Shown: positions 5,816-6,611 of the stretch, piece by piece
Layout of the letters: the number at the start of each line of letters is the position of its first letter
How positions within the stretch are numbered: position 1 is the stretch's first letter
Origin: Sulfurimonas sp.
GTDB taxonomy: Bacteria; Campylobacterota; Campylobacteria; Campylobacterales; Sulfurimonadaceae
Direction of reading: 5' to 3'
NCBI GenBank assembly: GCA_021161305.1
Contig: JAGHAW010000216.1
Span: 1 to 6,611 of the forward strand
Length of the DNA stretch: 6,611 nt
Notes under the pieces: model-generated
Database searches by the model: none
What the model saw: only the letters and a program-made list of their open reading frames with translations
Told to the model about the DNA's origin: nothing
Position numbers and translations under genes: made by a program

Positions 5816-6607
5816 TTATAAATATTGTTTATTATCAGCTATTTTTTTTCTAAGTGTATTTCTATTTAAACCCAATCTATCTGATAACTGTGACTGAGAT
5901 TTAAATTTATAAAGTCCTGCATTTATAAGTGGTACTTCATATAGATACAAAAACTTTTTGTAGTCACTATTTGAACCAAGTTTATCACTTAAATAGTTCT
6001 GTATAATATCCATCAACTCTATACCTTTAATACCCTGCAAAAGATAATTTATCATTACCTGCCGTCTTAATGAATTAGAATTCTGACTTAAATCAGGTTT
6101 GAAATTTTCAATATTAAACTCTTCATCACTACCAAAAAGTAAAGATGCCTCTTTGGCAAACTCTTCAACCAAGAAGTTAATATCTTCTACTCTCTTAGAG
6201 AGTGGTGGTATATCAAATTTAACACTGAAAAAATCATCAATATTTTCATCAATAAATAAACTTTTTGCTGTCGCTACAACCCTAATGCTATGCTCTTTAA
6301 CAATATCAACAACTGTTTTTATATTTGGCGAATTTTCCAGATTTGTTATTATGATTTCTCTTGAGCTTTCAAAGGTAGTTAAAAGCTCATCAAAATTAGA
6401 TGCATCTATCATAGGTGCATCTGGAAGTATATATTGAGCAAGGCTCTTTTTACCAACACCAAGTTCTCCAGTAATAAGAGAATTAACACTTAGTGTTTTT
6501 AAAAGAGTTGCTGTTTTAAATGCCTCTTTTGAAGCATCTGACGCAGTTATAAAACTAGCTGCATCCACAACTACCACTACCGCTACCACAAGACTCTTCT
6601 TGTACAT
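5816..6607 (-). CDS. Fis-type DNA-binding regulator with reduced AAA+ domain
   Basis: The product (263 residues as read) resembles sigma-54 activators but is reduced. A Walker A motif GELGVGKKS lies at 47-55, a Walker B-like strand EIIITNLEN at 84-92, RVVATAKS at 109-116 and FDIPPLSKRVEDINFL at 131-146, the last matching the lPPLReRreDI segment of such activators. The stretch between Walker A and B is only about 30 residues, and the GAFTGA sigma-54 contact loop is absent. The C-terminus (235-259) is a Fis-type helix-turn-helix with SQLSDRLGLNRNTLRKKI. It probably binds DNA but is unlikely to activate sigma-54 by the usual mechanism. No receiver domain is visible. The start is uncertain: the ATG is 4 bases from the window edge, and residues 6-15 are a valine-rich run from repeated GTN codons that looks unlike the family N-terminus. 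It lies 9 bases upstream of fabD. Confidence 0.85.
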   Translation of the reverse strand: MYKKSLVVAVVVVVDAASFITASDASKEAFKTATLLKTLSVNSLITGELGVGKKSLAQYILPDAPMIDASNFDELLTTFESSREIIITNLENSPNIKTVVDIVKEHSIRVVATAKSLFIDENIDDFFSVKFDIPPLSKRVEDINFLVEEFAKEASLLFGSDEEFNIENFKPDLSQNSNSLRRQVMINYLLQGIKGIELMDIIQNYLSDKLGSNSDYKKFLYLYEVPLINAGLYKFKSQSQLSDRLGLNRNTLRKKIADNKQYL

Positions 6608-6611
6608 TTTC

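Noticed and set aside
6099..6437. Rightward 112-residue ORF
   Set aside because: It is antisense to the regulator gene and serine-rich, as expected of a reverse reading.

Overview
The window is AT-rich, tightly packed bacterial chromosome, most likely from a Campylobacterota (epsilonproteobacterial) species of the Sulfurimonas type. This rests on the YebC protein, whose N-terminus (MGRAFEYRKASKLKRWG) is the form I know from Helicobacter and its relatives. It also rests on the TtcA-like ATPase variant, the MTA/SAH/aminofutalosine nucleosidase, and the short gaps and overlaps between genes. The assignment is an inference from family recognition; no database search was possible.

Layout. Positions 1-183 are non-coding. 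A Shine-Dalgarno-like AGGAGT at the extreme left edge points to a leftward gene starting just outside the window. Positions 1855 down to 184 hold a leftward cluster: a small unrecognised protein, then yebC, then yigZ. Positions 1856-2195 are a 340-base gap between two divergent genes. It is almost filled by a 259-base palindromic element (1884-2142) with 28-base terminal inverted repeats and two large internal hairpins. Positions 2196-2753 hold a rightward gene of unknown function, possibly TerB-like, whose end runs into the TtcA-like gene. From 6607 down to 2667 runs a leftward five-gene operon: a Fis-type regulator with a reduced AAA+ domain, fabD, a nitrilase-superfamily amidohydrolase, the nucleosidase (mtnN/mqnB), and a TtcA-like PP-loop ATPase.

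The genes are mainly housekeeping: fatty acid initiation (FabD), recycling of methylthioadenosine and S-adenosylhomocysteine with probable use of aminofutalosine for menaquinone synthesis (MtnN), tRNA-type sulfur chemistry (TtcA-like), and a YebC translation or regulatory factor. Spacing in the five-gene operon is 9 bp, 1 bp, 18 bp and an 8-bp overlap, so co-transcription and partial translational coupling are likely.

The most interesting part is the palindromic element. Its two halves are inverted copies of one hairpin unit. Three blocks are nearly identical between the copies (40 of 43 positions), while the two stems that separate those blocks have diverged in sequence yet still pair. About ten base-pair columns have changed on both sides. 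This pattern suggests a structured unit selected for both its loop sequences and its fold, carried inside a MITE-like element without a transposase.
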